The position numbers and the translations under genes are program-made. A DNA stretch of 64,000 bases from Aliishimia sp963678085 (lineage in GTDB: Bacteria > Pseudomonadota > Alphaproteobacteria > Rhodobacterales > Rhodobacteraceae): assembly GCA_963678085.1 (NCBI GenBank), contig OY782680.1, positions 1,302,001 through 1,366,000 of the forward strand. Direction: 5' to 3'. A model generated the notes under the pieces. It saw only the letters and a list, made by a program, of their open reading frames with translations, did not search any database and had not been told where the DNA came from. Shown in pieces: positions 42,726 through 51,131 of the stretch; position 1 is the first letter of the stretch, and the number at the start of each line of letters is the position of its first letter.

Positions 42726-42997
42726 TTTCCCCTCGCTGCTTCCGTCAAGATCAGCTTGTCCAGGGTCAAATCAGACACCGCCCGCCGAAGCCGCTGGTTT
42801 TCCTTCTCAAGTTCTTTCAGACGCGCGAGCTGAGATCGTTGCATCCCGCCATAGAGTTTCCGCCATCGATAAAACGTCTGCTGCGTCACACCGATCTGGC
42901 GCACTGCCTCGGCAATCGTCGCCCCTTGTCCCTGTAGAACTTCAACCTGCCGAAGCTTCGATACGATATCTTCCGGCTTTTCTCGTTTTCCAGCCAT
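42719..42997 (-). CDS. IS3 transposase OrfA
   Basis: A 92-residue protein with a clear HTH (TIAEAVRQIGVTQQTFYRW) and a leucine-zipper-like C-terminus ending RGNF. A GGGAAAC heptamer at 42725-42731 lies in the proper phase two codons before the stop, so OrfB would be read by a -1 frameshift, as is normal for IS3 elements. Confidence 0.88.
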   Translation of the reverse strand: MAGKREKPEDIVSKLRQVEVLQGQGATIAEAVRQIGVTQQTFYRWRKLYGGMQRSQLARLKELEKENQRLRRAVSDLTLDKLILTEAARGNF

Positions 42998-43024
42998 CTC
43001 TGATCCTCCAATTTGCGGGACAAT

Positions 43025-43846
43025 CTATCCCAGTTGGCGGACCACTTTCAGGGGGCTATTCCAATCATCGATTGGATCATATGTGACCGTTTTTAGGTTA
43101 CGGTTTCTCCGCAAGGACTGGACTAAATCGCTATTCACACCGCTGGAAGTTAGAAAATAATGCGGACTACCGGCACTTCCGGGGAAGCCGAAAGCTTGAT
43201 TCTCAAGCAAAAGATTAATGTCTGGGTCTTGATATCCACATCCAATGAAGAGAAACGTGTTTGTGAGAAGTGCGGCGTCAAATGCTGAATAAAAACCATT
43301 GAACTTTGATCTCGCATGCGAATAATCACGCTGCGTGAAAATAAGGTTTTGTGGTGAATCGAGGTCGCCGTGTAATTTTACAATATATCGACCGTCCCCG
43401 CGAAGAAACTCGCAAACATCCTCATGATAATAATGCTTAACAATAAATGCATTCTCACCCACAGTGTTTGCGGCGTTTTCGTAGATGTTGTCAAAGTTCA
43501 ACGAGAAAACAATTCGCACATCAAGTTCTACTATAACCCGATGTATCTCAGAGGCTTGATAGATTGGCTCACGAAATTGACTACGAAGGAACGGCGTCCA
43601 GTCCTCATCGAAGCGCTTCTTGAGCCACTCGCAAGCGTGCAAAAAGTCACCTGTTTCTATCGCATTTTCGATGTGCTTCCTATTTTCATCATTGAGTCTT
43701 TTGTAGGCGGATTTCAAAAACTCTTTCCATACCGGTGGTCGGAGGCCATTTTGTGACTCTGCGTGTTTCGATACACCTGATCCTATTACAATCACAGCGT
43801 TTCTCCGCGCAATGTCGCGGATCAAGGTTTCTGGCCAATCAATCAT
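43025..43846 (-). CDS. SIR2-domain protein (defence-type NADase candidate), 3' end replaced by IS
   Basis: A 273-residue protein with SIR2 signatures: GSGVSK (22-27), LNFDN with N117 and D119, KLHGD with the catalytic histidine at 159, and IGCGYQDPDI at 201-210. N and H are the residues that cleave NAD in antiphage SIR2 proteins such as ThsA and DSR. The last 12 residues (WNSPLKVVRQLG) are encoded by the IS end, so the natural C-terminus is missing. The start overlaps the stop of the ParA-like gene by 8 bases, which points to a coupled two-gene system. Activity after truncation is uncertain. Confidence 0.8.
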   Translation of the reverse strand: MIDWPETLIRDIARRNAVIVIGSGVSKHAESQNGLRPPVWKEFLKSAYKRLNDENRKHIENAIETGDFLHACEWLKKRFDEDWTPFLRSQFREPIYQASEIHRVIVELDVRIVFSLNFDNIYENAANTVGENAFIVKHYYHEDVCEFLRGDGRYIVKLHGDLDSPQNLIFTQRDYSHARSKFNGFYSAFDAALLTNTFLFIGCGYQDPDINLLLENQAFGFPGSAGSPHYFLTSSGVNSDLVQSLRRNRNLKTVTYDPIDDWNSPLKVVRQLG

Positions 43847-44814
43847 CGAGACGCTGGTAAATCTTCTCGGAGACGCTACCGAAAACATCGTGTGCATCTT
43901 TGACCTTCTGAAAGTGAGCGCCCACCACACCATCTTTGGCCTGCAAACGAAAAACTGGTTTATTGTTCGACTGTGACATTGGAACGAGGCTAAACAAGTT
44001 CTGCACTGTCCCAATCTCAAATGGACGATTTGGGCTATCATCATCTTGGATATTGAGTTTTATGATATCGTCGATCTGTTTGCGTATATTTTCGTATGCG
44101 CTCACCGGACGACGTGTGCCACGGACCGATTTTGCCAAATACTGTTGCGAGACATATCCAACGAACTTCGCTCCGTCGGCCTTGTGCTCAGGCACGCGAG
44201 TCTGATCTCTAACGTTTTCGATGCCTCGCTTCCATTCTGTACGCCAGTTCTCTATCCATTCAGCTATATTTTCAAACGCTCTCAGAGAGAAGATATCAAT
44301 TGACATAGGGCTTACATAATAATCGGCACTCAGCAATATCGCTCGATTGATTGCGCCTAGAGATGGACCGACATCAAACAAGACAAGGTCATAGTCATCG
44401 AGCAGGTTCAAAAGTTGAGAGAAAACAAGGGATGTTCGTATCCCCCGTATCTCTCCAGCCTTGGCGTCTCCCCAGTCTTTGGCCAACAGATCTTCAGTAA
44501 TTGCTAAGCGGGGATCTCCCGGGATAACGTCGACACCAAATGCATGCGCTCGTTTTGTACTGATTTTTTCCTGATAACCAGTACCTTCAACAAGCGGATC
44601 AATTATGGACTGAATTGTAAATGACGATTTATCCGCATAGATTTGTTCGACGGTGTCCTCATCAAAGAAATATTGCGTTGAGTTGCACTGGGGATCAGCA
44701 TCAACGACACAAATCTTCAGGTTCTTTTCAAGTGCTAGGTAGGCTGCGACGTTGCATAGAAGCGTAGTCTTTCCTACACCGCCTTTATTGTTTGAAGAAC
44801 ACAAGTGATTTCAT
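43839..44814 (-). pseudogene. ParA/MinD-like ATPase, frameshifted at its start
   Basis: The open frame encodes a P-loop ATPase of about 320 residues with the deviant Walker A KGGVGKTT, VVDADPQ, VLFDVGPSLG and a long C-terminal region ending QRLDD. The natural start seems to be the ATG at 44814 (MKSLVFF), but one extra A in the run at 44791-44793 throws this out of frame with the NNKGGVGKTT part. Removing one base restores the classic FFNNKGG line. A TTG at 44804 could instead serve as start without the first residues. Either way the gene looks recently damaged. It is the upstream partner of the SIR2 gene. Confidence 0.65.
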
Positions 44815-45002
44815 AGCTTCGAGCCCCACATTTGGTTCGCCCATGGTGTAGTTGGCGCGAACGGTGGTTCTAAACTGATTGAGGCGGATCGTCGATGCAA
44901 GAGCTGTTTTTGAGTTGTTTCAGTTTAGGTATCAATTGCTAACTGCCCGTGTCCATTTTGCGGCTGAGACCAGCCATCCGCTGCGCTTGATACGAATGAC
45001 TG

Positions 45003-45341
45003 CTATGGGCCGTAAGCCCTCAAAATGCCCTTCGACAAGTAGGGGTGTTCTGAGGCTTTGGGTGAGCGCTTCAAAGCCCCCCTTTCGCTCACAGCGCGAT
45101 TTTCGCCAGTAGCCTCAGCGCGCGCCTTTAGGGCTCCGCCTTCGCTGTATTTGGGGCGTTTATATTTGTGGCCTAGGATGTCGGCGCGCACGCGGTCGTC
45201 GATGCCTGCGGCCAGTAGCGCATCTTTGACATAGTGGCGCAGCGAGTAGGCGGTGTGTTTTGGGCTTTCCGCGAGCCCATTATTGCGCAGAAATTTATTG
45301 ACCAGGGCCGACCAATTATTTGTTTTGTCTTTATATTTCAA
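45003..45341 (-). pseudogene. Tyrosine recombinase C-terminal fragment
   Basis: About 112 residues of an integrase. The RHYVKD and ILGHKYKRPKYSEGGAL segments are the R-H-x-x-Y-type catalytic end of a family common in Rhodobacteraceae islands. The N-terminal two thirds are missing, and the DNA upstream contains scraps of other frames (LDETELLYLHDLV). It lies beside tRNA-Arg, as do many integrases that target tRNA genes, so it may be the relic of an element that entered there. Confidence 0.65.
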
Positions 45342-45425
45342 GATGCCGCGCCGTTCTCGAGCCGCACCAGGTCATGCAAGTAAAGCAGCTCGGTCTCGTC
45401 CAGCTAAACCTCAACTTCACCGAAA

Positions 45426-45869
45426 TTATTGAACAGGTCGGCCAATGAAAAATTTGTTGATCACCGACGTATATTCTACGTTAATTTGCACTGTGTTTTC
45501 TTCCAGCCAAAAGTTAAAGGCAGACGGGTGTTCGCCAAGGACTGTGCTCATTGCGCCGCGGCTGGAGAACGGTTCGCCAAAATGCTTTTTCATATAGGTC
45601 AAAAATTCGGTAGCGTTCGCCATTAATTCAAAGGCTGGATCATATTCGATCAACGCATCTCCGATTTTTACATGTATAAGGTCGTACCTAAACTCGGAGG
45701 TCTCGAAAGTCACACATCCATGCAAATACTCGCTGACGACCTCACCATCTCCGAAGTATTCAATGTTGCTTGGCTTGGCTTCGGGCAATACAGAGGCAAT
45801 CGAAATCTCACCGGGATGCTTGCCGATGAATTTGGCCAAACCAAGAAGGCGGTTTTTTAGCGTTTCCAT
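45426..45869 (-). CDS. Unknown protein next to tRNA-Arg
   Basis: A 147-residue soluble, slightly acidic protein starting METLKNRLLGLAKFIGKHPG. It has no transmembrane segment and no recognised motif; the pattern DALIEYDPAFELM and the aromatic-rich ending (INKFFIGRPVQ) might suit an immunity-type or SMI1-like fold, but this is a guess. It lies 31 bases beyond the tRNA 3' end on the same strand, inside the accessory block, so it is probably cargo. GC content is lower than in the flanking core genes. Confidence 0.55.
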   Translation of the reverse strand: METLKNRLLGLAKFIGKHPGEISIASVLPEAKPSNIEYFGDGEVVSEYLHGCVTFETSEFRYDLIHVKIGDALIEYDPAFELMANATEFLTYMKKHFGEPFSSRGAMSTVLGEHPSAFNFWLEENTVQINVEYTSVINKFFIGRPVQ

Positions 45870-45900
45870 TCCTGTGCCAATATAGTGAAAAAAATCATGA

Positions 45901-45977
45901 TGGCGGTCCCGACAGGATTCGAACCTGTGACCTCTTGCTTCGGAGGCAAGCACTCTATCCAGCTGAGCTACGGGACC
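45901..45977 (-). tRNA. tRNA-Arg(CCG)
   Basis: A 77-base cloverleaf with acceptor stem GGTCCCG/CGGGACC, discriminator G and an encoded CCA end. The anticodon loop CTCCGAA gives anticodon CCG (45941-45943 on the complement). The T-arm contains GGTTCGAATCC. It marks the right border of the accessory block and could be the attachment site of one of its elements. Confidence 0.95.
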
Positions 45978-46069
45978 GGTGGGGCCCAGATAGCCGCTCC
46001 TTGCTCGCTGTGCAATCTAAAAACACATTGCGGCTTTTCAAGCGGGGCGGGGCTCGTTAGGGCAGGTTT

Positions 46070-47272
46070 ATGAATGACATTCCAGATTTACCGCGTGTGC
46101 GGGTGAAGCCGAAATTTGAACTGCGTGCGATTAGGCATGGCGCGCCTTGGGTTTATGACAATGACTTGGTGCTGGATCGGCGCACGCGCAAGATCGAACC
46201 GGGCACTTTGGCGCTGCTTGAAAGTAATGAGAGAGAGCCGATTGCCCTGATCGCCTTTAACGCCGAGTCAAAGCTGGCGGCGCGAGTGCTGGATTTGGAT
46301 CTCTCGGCTGAGATTGATCTACCTTGGCTCACGCGCAAGATTGAGGCCGCTTTTGCCCTGCGCGCCCGTATGTTTGATGCGCCCTATTATCGGCTGGTCC
46401 ATGCCGAGGCGGATGGGCTGCCCGGCGTGATCATTGACCTTTTTGGGCAGATCGCGGTCATGCAACCCAATACCGCTTGGGCCGAGAGCAATGCGCCAAT
46501 GATTGCTGAGGCTGTGGCACAGGTCACCGGGGCCACATGTGTTTTGAAAAATGCGGCTAGCCGGGCGCGGCTGCGTGAGGGGCTGGATGATGCCTCGAAC
46601 GTGCTGCTTGGCTCTGCGCCAGAGGCCCCGGTTCCGGTGCCGATGAATGGGGCAACCTATATGGCCGATCTGATTGGCGGGCAGAAGACCGGGTTGTTTT
46701 TCGATCAGCGTTTCAACCATGCGTTTGCTGCCTCTTTGGTGCGCCCTGGTGATCAGGTCTTGGATGTGTTTTGCCATGTGGGCGGTTTTGGTTTGGCGAT
46801 GCTCAAGGCGGGTGCGGGCGCTGCGCTGGCTGTGGATGGATCTGCGGCGGCGTTGGCTTTGGCTGAGGCTGGCGCAAAGGCGAGCGATGTGGCCGAGCAA
46901 TTCGAAACCCGCCAGGGCGATGCGTTTGATACCTTGTCAGATCTGCAAAACGAGGGGGCGCAGTTTGATATTGTGATTTGTGATCCGCCCGCATTTGCGC
47001 CCTCAAAACAAGCGCTTGGGCAGGGGTTGCGGGCCTATGAACGTGTGGCGCGGCTGGCGGCTCCGCTGGTCAAGCCCGGCGGGATTTTGGGGCTGTGTTC
47101 GTGCTCGAACGCGGCAGAGCTCAGCAAATTCCGCGCCTCTTGCGAGCGGGGCATTGGGCGGGCTGGGCATCGTGCAAAGCTTATCCATACGGGCTTTGCG
47201 GGTCCCGATCATCCAAGCCTGCCGGGGGAGATGAGCAGCGCCTATCTTAAAGCTTTGTTTTACGCGCTATGA
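46070..47272 (+). CDS. RlmI-like SAM-dependent rRNA methyltransferase
   Basis: A 400-residue protein. An N-terminal PUA-like domain (residues 1-75, starting with LRAIRHGAPWVYDND) and an RlmI-type middle region (HAEADGLPGVIIDLFG) precede a Rossmann methyltransferase domain with QVLDVFCHVGGFGL (motif I), AVDGSAAAL and DIVICDPPAFAPSK (motif IV). RlmI methylates C5 of a cytosine in 23S rRNA. It overlaps the PIN gene by 4 bases. Exact target not proven by sequence alone. Confidence 0.87.
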   Translation: MNDIPDLPRVRVKPKFELRAIRHGAPWVYDNDLVLDRRTRKIEPGTLALLESNEREPIALIAFNAESKLAARVLDLDLSAEIDLPWLTRKIEAAFALRARMFDAPYYRLVHAEADGLPGVIIDLFGQIAVMQPNTAWAESNAPMIAEAVAQVTGATCVLKNAASRARLREGLDDASNVLLGSAPEAPVPVPMNGATYMADLIGGQKTGLFFDQRFNHAFAASLVRPGDQVLDVFCHVGGFGLAMLKAGAGAALAVDGSAAALALAEAGAKASDVAEQFETRQGDAFDTLSDLQNEGAQFDIVICDPPAFAPSKQALGQGLRAYERVARLAAPLVKPGGILGLCSCSNAAELSKFRASCERGIGRAGHRAKLIHTGFAGPDHPSLPGEMSSAYLKALFYAL

Positions 47273-47826
47273 AGCTGTTGCTTGATGCCTGTGTGCTTTA
47301 CCCGACCGTTATGCGGCAGATGCTGCTTGGCGCGGCGGAGCGTGGGTTTTTTACGCCGCTTTGGTCGGCGCGGATCTTAGAGGAATGGGCACGCGCGGTG
47401 CGTAAGAATAGCGCGGGTTTTGGCTCTGAGGCAGAGACGCTTGCGCGCGGTGACATTGCTTTGCTGCGGGCGCGGTTTCCTGAGGCTGAGGTTGCGCAAA
47501 CTCCGGGGCTTGAGGCGCGGCTTTGGCTGCCCGATGCGGGCGATATTCATGTGCTGGCCGCGGCGATTTCCTCCTCTGCTGATGGGGTTATCACTCTGAA
47601 TAAAAAGGATTTCCCGAAAAATATCCTGGCGGAGGAGGGGGTGAGCCTGTCTGACCCAGATGCGCTCATGATGACGTTTTGGGAGCGTGATCCGGGCGCA
47701 ATGAAGGCGCTTTCTGAGCAGATCACCCAGGATGCCCGTGCGCTTTCTGGCAAGGATTGGAGCCCACGCGCCCTGCTGAAAAAGGCGCGATTGCCGCGTT
47801 TGGGAAAGGCTGTTTCTCTCAATTAG
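47269..47826 (+). CDS. RSP_2648-type PIN-domain protein
   Basis: A 185-residue PIN nuclease-like protein. Acidic residues expected in the metal site are visible: D6 in LLLDACVLYP, E38/E39 in ILEEWARA, D89 and D92 in DAGDIHV and D105. Unlike toxin VapC it has no antitoxin gene beside it; instead it is fused by 4-base overlap to an rRNA methyltransferase gene, as is usual in Rhodobacteraceae. The role is probably RNA processing, but this is not known. Confidence 0.82.
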   Translation: MKLLLDACVLYPTVMRQMLLGAAERGFFTPLWSARILEEWARAVRKNSAGFGSEAETLARGDIALLRARFPEAEVAQTPGLEARLWLPDAGDIHVLAAAISSSADGVITLNKKDFPKNILAEEGVSLSDPDALMMTFWERDPGAMKALSEQITQDARALSGKDWSPRALLKKARLPRLGKAVSLN

Positions 47827-47923
47827 AGCACTTCCAGTTTACATTGTATCGCTTGTTCGCTGCCTCTCGCTCTGCTCGAACGCGAAAAGCGATGGGCAAC
47901 ATTTCAGTAAAACTGGAAGTGCT
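47827..47923. repeat. 97-bp imperfect palindrome with 14-bp arms
   Basis: AGCACTTCCAGTTT at 47827-47840 pairs with AAACTGGAAGTGCT at 47910-47923. A second pairing segment (ATCGCTT...TTCGC) lies further in. It lies between two convergent stops and could be a terminator or a small non-autonomous mobile repeat. It touches both stop codons. Confidence 0.7.
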
Positions 47924-50227
47924 TTAGTAAAACACGAAATCTGACTGGCTGAGTTGGCTTGCGAAATCTTCGTCCCGTGTGTCCAGGCGCAGAGTTTCGT
48001 CTTCGAATGTGACCAGGGCGCGGTTCAGAAAGCGACCGCTGCCGTTATATTGCATCTCAATATTCAGCTGATCAAAGTCGCTGACGCCCCAAGCGGTGAT
48101 GTCGATCAGATCTTCGCCAGAGACAAAATCGGTGATCCGGTCCAGCTCTCCATCATTGGCAAGCACGAATGTATCGGCCCCCGCACCGCCGCGCAGATAA
48201 TCGCGCCCTGCGCCATCGACCAGTACGTCATTGCCGTTGCGGCCCCGCAGATCGTCTTGAGCATCGGCACCGAACAGGATGTCCATCCCATTATCCCCGG
48301 TGACACGCGCGCCGCCATCATCGCTAAAGGTGACAGACATATTCAGCAGCTCAACAGAATCTGTGTCGCTATAGTGGATCAGGATAGAGTCCGCGCGATA
48401 TTCAACCTCTAGCGCGGCATCGGCGATGATCTCGTGAAAGCTTTCATAGTTTACCCGGTTGATGCGCAGCGTGTCCTGGCCAAAGGTGAAATCGCGAATG
48501 CGATCTGCGCCATGGGTGTCAACAAAGATGAATCTATCTGCCCCATCATTGCCAGACAGGTAATCTTTGCCGCGCCCGCCCACGATCACGTCATTGCCGC
48601 GCCCGCCCCAGATCGAGTCGCGCCCGCCGCCGCCATCCAGCACATCATCGCCGTCCTGGCCAAAGATCCGGTCAGAGCCGTAATAGGTCAGGATGCGGTC
48701 ATCGCCGCTGCCTGCTTCGATGAAATTCGCGCCATTATCAACTTCGATAATGTCCAGGCGCGTTGTGGACCAATCGGCCATATCCAGTTCGAGCTGCGCG
48801 CCCGTAATGGTCACGCCGCCCGTATAGGAAACCTGCGCCTGCGCATTCGCATTTGAGCCGCCCGCGCCGCCATCCCAAAGCTGGGTGCCCATCACAAAGA
48901 ACCGGCTTTCCGAGGTCATGGCGGAAAAATCGATCACCGCATCATTTTGCGCCTGCCCGCTGCGCTCTGACACAAAGAGATGCATCGTCGCGTCAGAGCG
49001 AAAGCCATGCACGTCAATCTGCCCCTCAATGCCCCAATCCATCACCGCCTGAGCACCGATCAGAACATCGCTCATCAGCTCAAACGCCTCGCCAGCAAGG
49101 GACAGGCGATCATCCTCCAAATCCAAGAGCGATGTGCCTTGCGTGTTGTTAAAGGTCAGGGGCCAAACCTGCGCAGCATCCACACCATGGGTAATCATTT
49201 CATAGAAAGTTTCCACCATCATAGAGGCTTGCTGAAGACCCGCATTATTCGGATTACGACCCGCCTGCACATTCCATTCGGTGACGTGACGTTCCAGATC
49301 GCCTGCGCGGCCAATCATGTCCTCGAAAAGTGCGAACTGAGTGAACAGGAAATCGCGCGCCGTATCAACGCCAGAAAAGCCCGTGTTTTGATAGACATGC
49401 AGAACAGAGCCATCGACCAGGCCCGCCGCGCCGGGCACCGCATTGATGCCGGCGGCAATATCGGCAAGCTGCGCGATTGCGGAGCCTTGGCCGGGAATGG
49501 TGACAGGCTGGAAGTCGCCACTGGGATCCGCGCTATGCAGCACCAACTCCCCCTCTGGCGTTGTCTCAACAAAGGCTGACACATCACTGCGCGGGGCACA
49601 AAGCGCAGAGGCAGAAGAGGTCGCCTGCACGATCAGGTCCACATCTTCATAGCCCAAAGCCTCAAGCTGGGCGTGGATCACTGGCAGAACCTGCCCGGCA
49701 ACGCGGCCATATTCCTCGGCAGTCATCTCACCGCCGAGCCAGAACTCATTGCCAATTTCAAAGGCATTAATCTGCACCCCGGCCTGGGCGGCATCGAGCA
49801 GGGCGCGCTCTACAAAACGGGCCACTTGCTCTAGATAGGCCTCGCTCACGTGGCGATCACCATAAGTGCCCGCAAGCGCGGCCTCAGCAGCGGTTTGCTC
49901 AAAAGCCACCTGGGTCGGGATCACAATGCTCGCATCTGCGCCAACAGCATATGCGCCCTCGAAAAACTCGCCCATGGGCAACAATTCATGATCAACCCCA
50001 TTGCGCGGCACCCGGCTTTCGGGATTGTCCATGTCGAACATGTCTTCGGTGACGGTGCCGCCGGGATAGCGCAGCGTGTTGACGTTTAGCTCGGAGACCA
50101 GCGCGCGCATGCCGCTGGCAGCATCACCAAATTCGGTATCATGAATGGTGACAATATTTGCCCCAAAATGATCCGTTGTGATCTCCGTAGCGGTGTTGTG
50201 ACCGGTTTGATCTGACAGCACATACAT
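47924..50227 (-). CDS. Secreted GH-A-like glycosidase with RTX calcium-binding repeats
   Basis: A 767-residue protein with no N-terminal signal peptide, as for type I secretion. Residues 1-450 form a TIM-barrel-like glycosidase domain: TLRYPGGTVT, then EIGNEFW with the acid/base glutamate at 161, then VTEWN with a candidate nucleophile E317, the plan of arabinofuranosidase-like GH clan A enzymes. RTX nonapeptide blocks follow at about 506-565 (GSGDDRILTYYGSDRIFGQD) and 645-690 (GNDVLVDGAGRDYLRGG), before a C-terminal part that would carry the secretion signal (ending DFVFY). Probably cuts algal or bacterial polysaccharide outside the cell. The transporter is not in the window. Confidence 0.8.
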   Translation of the reverse strand: MYVLSDQTGHNTATEITTDHFGANIVTIHDTEFGDAASGMRALVSELNVNTLRYPGGTVTEDMFDMDNPESRVPRNGVDHELLPMGEFFEGAYAVGADASIVIPTQVAFEQTAAEAALAGTYGDRHVSEAYLEQVARFVERALLDAAQAGVQINAFEIGNEFWLGGEMTAEEYGRVAGQVLPVIHAQLEALGYEDVDLIVQATSSASALCAPRSDVSAFVETTPEGELVLHSADPSGDFQPVTIPGQGSAIAQLADIAAGINAVPGAAGLVDGSVLHVYQNTGFSGVDTARDFLFTQFALFEDMIGRAGDLERHVTEWNVQAGRNPNNAGLQQASMMVETFYEMITHGVDAAQVWPLTFNNTQGTSLLDLEDDRLSLAGEAFELMSDVLIGAQAVMDWGIEGQIDVHGFRSDATMHLFVSERSGQAQNDAVIDFSAMTSESRFFVMGTQLWDGGAGGSNANAQAQVSYTGGVTITGAQLELDMADWSTTRLDIIEVDNGANFIEAGSGDDRILTYYGSDRIFGQDGDDVLDGGGGRDSIWGGRGNDVIVGGRGKDYLSGNDGADRFIFVDTHGADRIRDFTFGQDTLRINRVNYESFHEIIADAALEVEYRADSILIHYSDTDSVELLNMSVTFSDDGGARVTGDNGMDILFGADAQDDLRGRNGNDVLVDGAGRDYLRGGAGADTFVLANDGELDRITDFVSGEDLIDITAWGVSDFDQLNIEMQYNGSGRFLNRALVTFEDETLRLDTRDEDFASQLSQSDFVFY

Positions 50228-50742
50228 ATTGGCGTAAGCTCCGCGCTCTTAACGCCCCCGCAACCTTTGTGAAAACTCAGCGGGGCGAAGTCAGGCGCGA
50301 AATTTGTCATTTCTACGAACAACCGAAATAAATTTAGCAAATTCTGCGCGAACTTGTGCGCTTAGGCGCGCCCCGTGTTGGGCTGTTTCAGGCCTGGGCT
50401 TTGTTTGGTGCGGGCCTGGGCCTGACTGCGGTGAGCGCGCTGCAAGATATTGATGTGCATGCGAAAAGGTCAAGTTTTCAACGAAAAATAGGGCTGAGCC
50501 ATCTCGGTATGTTCATCTTGGGCAGAGCGAAATTGCTGCGCGCACAGTGCAGCCGATTTGCGGTGAAAGAGCGCTTTTACCTCCCGTTTGCAAAATGGGC
50601 CGCAGCCTGCCGAAACCTTAAGGTTTTAACTTTTTCCGTTAGCGATTGGGCGATAGCCGCCCGGAAATCATGAGGCGCGCAGAGAAATATTCGGCGCATG
50701 GCGCGGAATCAGTGGCGACCCTTTGCACAGAGAGGAGAGGGT
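50228..50742. other. Gene-free stretch between RTX gene and ffs
   Basis: No convincing gene. A perfect 14-bp palindrome AAACCTTAAGGTTT lies at 50613-50626 and could be an operator. Frames of up to 105 codons on the plus strand here show no family feature or good ribosome site. The region probably holds the promoter of the RTX gene. Confidence 0.5.
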
Positions 50743-50835
50743 GAGAGGCTGACAACGACCCAAGCGGGACTCGTTACGGCTGCTTCCTTCCGGACCTGAC
50801 CGGGTTGGCGAGGCACCTGCCCGCGCCAACCTCTC
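50743..50835 (-). ncRNA. ffs: Signal recognition particle RNA (4.5S)
   Basis: The SRP signature GGTCAGGTCCGGAAGGAAGC followed by AGCC is present, closed by a terminal helix GAGAGG/CCTCTC and long pairing arms (GGTTGGCGCGGGC with its mate). Length of about 93 bases is normal for alphaproteobacteria. It binds Ffh to target membrane proteins. Confidence 0.95.
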
Positions 50836-50842
50836 GCCGGGT

Positions 50843-50871
50843 TATATAGGGGAGCGTCGGCAAAAGGGCAA
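50843..50871 (-). promoter_or_regulatory. Sigma-70-type promoter of ffs
   Basis: TTGCCC (50866-50871, -35) and TATATA (50843-50848, -10) are separated by 17 bases, and the RNA would begin 8 bases after the -10 box. This is a strong housekeeping promoter arrangement. Confidence 0.8.
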
Positions 50872-51075
50872 GGGTGCAATTCTTGCCAAGGTGGCGCGGA
50901 GTGTTGGTGAGTGAACGGTGCTCTTACGCGATCGTGAACACCTGCAAAACGATACCCGCAAATTTCCCGCTCAGCGCGAATGTGCGTGATCTTTCCCCCT
51001 GCTGGGCGCTTGGAAAATCGCAAAAAAATAAACCATATCAATGCCTTGCAGCGTCGCAAATCCCTCCACCCGGCG

Positions 51076-51131
51076 CCCCCTTCATTTGGCCGAAAATACC
51101 TTGCGGGGGTGTGGGGGTGCAAAACCCCCAC
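51076..51131 (-). repeat. Dispersed 57-bp hairpin repeat, copy 2
   Basis: Reverse-strand copy of the element at 9647-9703, with the same stem GTGGGGG/CCCCCAC and the same CAAGGTATTTT block; TTTTCGG replaces TTTTTAG. Even the flanking bases (CCAGCG before the stem) are similar to copy 1. Confidence 0.85.

Larger units (their letters stand above)
41838..43063 (-). mobile_element. IS3-family insertion sequence
   Basis: About 1.23 kb with two overlapping genes. The ends are imperfect inverted repeats that share GTGGTCCG and a C-run and start TGG. The flanking bases do not match (GCC at one side, ATC at the other), so I see no target-site duplication. It is bordered by a methylase remnant on one side and the SIR2 gene on the other, so it probably joined two unrelated elements by recombination or deletion. 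Ends are accurate to a few bases only. Confidence 0.8.

Noticed and set aside
50356..50673. Plus-strand frame of 105 residues between the RTX gene and ffs
   Set aside because: No family feature, no good ribosome site and no sign of coding bias.
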